Shown: positions 61,502 to 64,000 of the stretch, one piece after another
Layout of the letters: the number at the start of each line of letters is the position of its first letter
Position numbering within the stretch: position 1 is the stretch's first letter
NCBI GenBank assembly: GCA_029820945.1
Contig: JALGUJ010000012.1
Span: forward strand, 1-64,000
Length of the DNA stretch: 64,000 bases
From: Candidatus Zipacnadia bacterium
GTDB taxonomy: Bacteria > Armatimonadota > Zipacnadia > Zipacnadales > UBA5352
Direction: 5' to 3'
The notes under the pieces: model-generated
Seen by the model: only the letters and a program-made list of their open reading frames with translations
Database searches by the model: none
What the model was told of the DNA's origin: nothing
Program-made: the position numbers and the translations under genes

Positions 61502-61906
61502 GTGAGGGAGGAAGAGCCCTGTCTCGCCGCGAGCTTCATGGCCCGAGCGGAGCGGGAGCTTTGCGCAGTGACTCATGAACTCGACGGCGGATACGTCGAG
61601 AATGCGGGCAGCAGCTGCTACTACGCAGCCCTCTACGCCGCGAAAGTGCTGCTCGCAATGCGGGGCCTGCAGACCAATCGGCATTCTGCAGTGATCCGAT
61701 TGCTTGGACGGCAGTTTGTGGCCCCGGGTTTGCTTCACAGACGACACGGCCGACCGATCGGCCTCCTGCTTCATCGCAGGCTCTCAGCAGCCTACGACGC
61801 TGAGCCCGACTTCACCCACGAGAAGGCGGAGGAGCACCTCGACCAGGCCCGCGAGTTCGTCGCGGACGCCTCCGCGCTGCTCGACGACCTCCTCGTGGAG
61901 GAGTGA
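61502..61906 (+). CDS. HEPN domain protein (UPF0332-like)
   Basis: From GTG 61502, with GAGGAGG 8 bases before, the product is 134 residues of mostly helices. SFMARAERELCAVTHELDGG, SCYYAALYAAKVLLAMRGL, SAVIRLLGRQFVAP and FTHEKAEEHLDQAREFVADA have the pattern of HEPN/UPF0332 proteins, including the AYYAxxxAAxxLL helix. A basic RGLQTNRH lies where some HEPN ribonucleases have an R-x4-6-H active site. HEPN proteins usually pair with a minimal nucleotidyltransferase (MNT) as toxin-antitoxin; no such partner is adjacent. It may be orphaned or act in another role. It converges with the M20 gene, 5 bases apart. Confidence 0.8.
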   Translation: MREEEPCLAASFMARAERELCAVTHELDGGYVENAGSSCYYAALYAAKVLLAMRGLQTNRHSAVIRLLGRQFVAPGLLHRRHGRPIGLLLHRRLSAAYDAEPDFTHEKAEEHLDQAREFVADASALLDDLLVEE

Positions 61907-61911
61907 CGCGC

Positions 61912-63111
61912 TCAGGACTCCAGCAGCTTCAGCGCGGCGTTGGCGAGGACCGCGGCGCCGGCGGGCAGCACCGCCTCGTCGTCGAAGTCGAAGCGCGTGC
62001 TGTGCACGGGCCAGACGAAGCCGCGCTCCTCATTGCGCGTGCCCAGACGCAGCATCGCAGCGGGGACCTCGCCCGCCTGGGGGAAGTACGCGAAGTCCTC
62101 CGCGCCCATGCTCGGGTAGTCGAGCTCCACCACCGCCTCCTCGCCCAGCACCTCCCGGGCGGCGTCGGCCGCGCAGCCGAGCACCCACTCGTCGTTGCAC
62201 AGCGGCGGGTAGCCCTCCGAGAGGCTCGCCTCCAGCCGTCCGCCGAGCCCGGCCACGATCTGTCCCAGGCGGTTGCCGATGAAGTCGATGATGGCCTCGC
62301 GCGTCTCAGTCTCGTAAGTGCGGATGGTGCCCGAGACCTCGACTCGGTCGGCCAGCACGTTCCGCCGGGTGCCGCCCTTGATGGTGCCGAAGGTCACGAC
62401 CTTCCGGTGGATGGGGTCGGTGGTGCGCGCGACGAACTGCTGGATCGCCGTCAACGCCGCGGCCGCGAGCGCGATGGCGTCCACGCCCTGGTGCGGCCGG
62501 GCCGCGTGCGCGGCCTCGCCATGGAGCACCAGGTCCACCGACTCGCTCTGGGCGGTGACGAAGCCGCGGTTGAGCCCGATGGCGCCCGATGCAAGCTCGG
62601 GAAAAACGTGCAGGGCCGCGATGGCCGAGACCTCGGGGTCGCGCAGCACCCCGTCGTCGATCATGCGCAGCGCGCCGCCCGCCCCCTCCTCGCCGGGCTG
62701 GAAGACGAGCTTGACGTTTCCGGGCAGGCCGTCGCGCATCTCGTGGAGGATCGCCGCGGCGCCCAGCAGGCAGGCCGTGTGCCCGTCGTGACCGCAGGCG
62801 TGCATCATCCCGTCGCGGCGTGAGGCGTACTCGGCCCCAGTCTCTTCGGTCATCTCGAGGGCGTCCATGTCGGCCCGGAGCGCGACCGTACGATCACCGT
62901 GGCCCCAGACGTTCGCCACGACACCCGTCTCTCCGACGCCCTCGCGCATGTCCTCAATGCCGATCTCGCGGAGGCGCTCGGCCACGAACCGCGCCGTGTC
63001 GTGCTCCTGCATGCTCGGCTCAGGGTTCATGTGCAGGTGCCGCCGCCACTCAACGAGCCGGGGCGTCATCTCCCGAGCGCGCACTCGCATCCAGTGCTCG
63101 CCGTTGCTCAT
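61912..63111 (-). CDS. M20 family amidohydrolase/peptidase (M20D-like)
   Basis: The 399-residue product starts at ATG 63111 behind GAGGAGGATC. The metal-binding segments are complete: LRADMDALEMTEETG, MMHACGHDGHTACLLGAA, and VFQPGEEGAGGA with the catalytic glutamate pair, then the dimerization (lid) domain with GEAAHAARPHQGVDAIALAA and the distal His in PVHSTRFDF. This is the M20D family of N-acyl amino acid hydrolases (hippurate hydrolase, indole-acetyl-amino acid hydrolase, N-acetyl-diaminopimelate deacetylase types). Substrate is not readable. No signal peptide, so cytoplasmic. Confidence 0.95.
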   Translation of the reverse strand: MSNGEHWMRVRAREMTPRLVEWRRHLHMNPEPSMQEHDTARFVAERLREIGIEDMREGVGETGVVANVWGHGDRTVALRADMDALEMTEETGAEYASRRDGMMHACGHDGHTACLLGAAAILHEMRDGLPGNVKLVFQPGEEGAGGALRMIDDGVLRDPEVSAIAALHVFPELASGAIGLNRGFVTAQSESVDLVLHGEAAHAARPHQGVDAIALAAAALTAIQQFVARTTDPIHRKVVTFGTIKGGTRRNVLADRVEVSGTIRTYETETREAIIDFIGNRLGQIVAGLGGRLEASLSEGYPPLCNDEWVLGCAADAAREVLGEEAVVELDYPSMGAEDFAYFPQAGEVPAAMLRLGTRNEERGFVWPVHSTRFDFDDEAVLPAGAAVLANAALKLLES

Positions 63112-63140
63112 CCCGATCCTCCTCGTGCATGGTAAGGCGA

Positions 63141-64000
63141 TTACTCGCCGACGGGGAAGCCAAGCATCTCCCGCGCCTCATCCGCCGGAAGCCACTCCAC
63201 CTCGCCGTTGGCGAAGAGCACGTTCACCCCCTCGTCGTGCACGCCTTCGTCGGGCACGGCTGCGGGCCCGCCCACCGGGTTCGGCGCGTCGAGCGCGGCC
63301 TCGAACAGCAGGATACTCTCGCCGGGCTCCACGACCTCCTCCATCAGGGCGCCGACGAGCTTCTCGTTCATCGCGTACGCAATCTCCAGGTCGGGACGTT
63401 CCGGGCAGTGCAGCGGCTCAGGCGTCTCGAGGTAGGGCGTGACCGCCTCGACCCAGTTCTGGCCGGGCAGGGCGCCGTTGTGGTCCTGCATGTAAGCGGC
63501 GAAGGCGTCCCACAGCAGGTGGAGATGCTCGCGGCACTCCGCCGCCTCCGGGCCGCCCGGCTCCTCGCCTCCTGCCATCATCGGCGCCAGCAGCGACCAG
63601 ATCGCGTCATCCTCGGGAGCACCACGCGGCGCATACTCGACGCTCCCGCGCACCTCCATCGCGTCCAGGTCGATCAGATACAGCACGCCGTCCTCGACGA
63701 TGAGCGCCCACAGCCCGCCCGCCGAGTCGATGACGACGGGCTGGGCGGCCGCCTTCTGCTTCATGGCGTTCATCAGCAGCATGAGCCCGGCGGCGTCCTC
63801 GTTCTCTTCGGCCATCATGAAGAAGAGCACCATCTGGGCCGGGTCCATGCCGGAGCGCTCCAGGATGGTCATGAAGACCGCCGCCTCGCGCTCCATGCCC
63901 ATCTGCACGAAGTGCTCAATACGCCGGTTGATCTCCTGCTCGGCGGCAACGCGCTCGAGGTCCTCCCGCTCCTCGGCCGGCTGTGCCAAGGCTGCGATGC
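63141..64000 (-). CDS. Sec-secreted H-x9-(D/N)G family protein (5' end outside window)
   Basis: The frame is open to the window edge; the residues IAALAQPAEERED at the visible start look like the end of a signal peptide, so the true start lies beyond 64000. The visible 285 residues match the protein at 14543 in plan: a Met-rich helical segment (MGMEREAAVFMTILERSGMD, FFMMAEENEDAAGLMLLMNA), the beta hairpin AQPVVIDSAGGLWALIVEDG with MEVRGSVEY, and the C-terminal segment GVHDEGVNVLFANGEVEWL, an H-x9-NG variant of the signature. The middle is less similar. Function unknown; it lies 30 bases upstream of the M20 gene. Confidence 0.8.
   Translation of the reverse strand, partial: IAALAQPAEEREDLERVAAEQEINRRIEHFVQMGMEREAAVFMTILERSGMDPAQMVLFFMMAEENEDAAGLMLLMNAMKQKAAAQPVVIDSAGGLWALIVEDGVLYLIDLDAMEVRGSVEYAPRGAPEDDAIWSLLAPMMAGGEEPGGPEAAECREHLHLLWDAFAAYMQDHNGALPGQNWVEAVTPYLETPEPLHCPERPDLEIAYAMNEKLVGALMEEVVEPGESILLFEAALDAPNPVGGPAAVPDEGVHDEGVNVLFANGEVEWLPADEAREMLGFPVGE

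Overview
The window is high-GC bacterial chromosome, densely packed with about 52 protein genes and no visible tRNA, rRNA, CRISPR array, insertion sequence or phage gene. I infer a member of the Armatimonadota, or a close relative of the Planctomycetes/Lentisphaerae kind. The evidence is a prepilin-like protein with the N-terminus and H-x9-DG tail typical of those groups, two further proteins built on the same core, a PEP-CTERM protein, and many secreted glycan-active enzymes, sulfatases, Gfo/Idh/MocA oxidoreductases, GH123/DUF4091-like and DUF6785-like proteins. That placement is inference; there is no marker gene such as 16S rRNA here.

Layout. 1-13.3 kb: a catabolic/accessory block (TIM-barrel glycosidase-like protein, URO-D family protein, DegT aminotransferase, ceramidase-like enzyme, secreted unknown, GH42-like glycosidase, amidohydrolase, MgtC/DUF4010 membrane protein, heparinase II/III-like lyase). 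13.4-22.8 kb: an esterase-like hydrolase, small secreted or membrane proteins, a lipoprotein-Gfo/Idh pair, two tandem glutamate dehydrogenases (the first lacking the catalytic lysine), a PEP-CTERM protein and a prepilin-like protein. 22.9-33.4 kb: a long minus-strand run of DegT aminotransferase, Gfo/Idh, GH123-like, sulfatase, radical SAM (spore photoproduct lyase-like), sulfatase and SGNH esterase, ending at a strong bidirectional terminator. 33.5-40.2 kb: a response regulator, a beta-propeller lyase-like protein, a class I glutamine amidotransferase-like protein, a non-pyrrolysine MttB homologue coupled to a small membrane protein, a phosphodiesterase-like protein and a 5'-truncated glycosidase fragment. 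40.2-46.7 kb: groES-groEL behind a CIRCE operator, a lipoprotein, and a DtxR-FeoA-FeoB iron operon with an operator inside its promoter. 46.9-56.1 kb: creatininase family protein, a 1471-residue secreted protein, a DUF6785-like membrane protein, an OmpR-type regulator and a sugar isomerase-like protein. 56.3-64 kb: a Gld-like ABC transporter operon, an orphan HEPN protein, an M20 amidohydrolase and a second member of the secreted H-x9-DG family running off the window.

How it fits together: heparinase-like lyase, two sulfatases, SGNH and alpha/beta esterases, GH42-, GH123- and other glycosidase-like proteins, plus sugar oxidoreductases and isomerases, suggest breakdown of sulfated and esterified polysaccharides such as glycosaminoglycans or algal glycans. 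No SusC/SusD pair, TonB receptor or sugar ABC importer is present. The most interesting items are the paired glutamate dehydrogenases with one probably inactive subunit, the radical SAM protein between two Cys-type sulfatases, a family of small hairpin repeats with compensatory changes (one copy forms the end of a truncated gene), and the Sec-secreted proteins that reuse a pseudopilin-type core.
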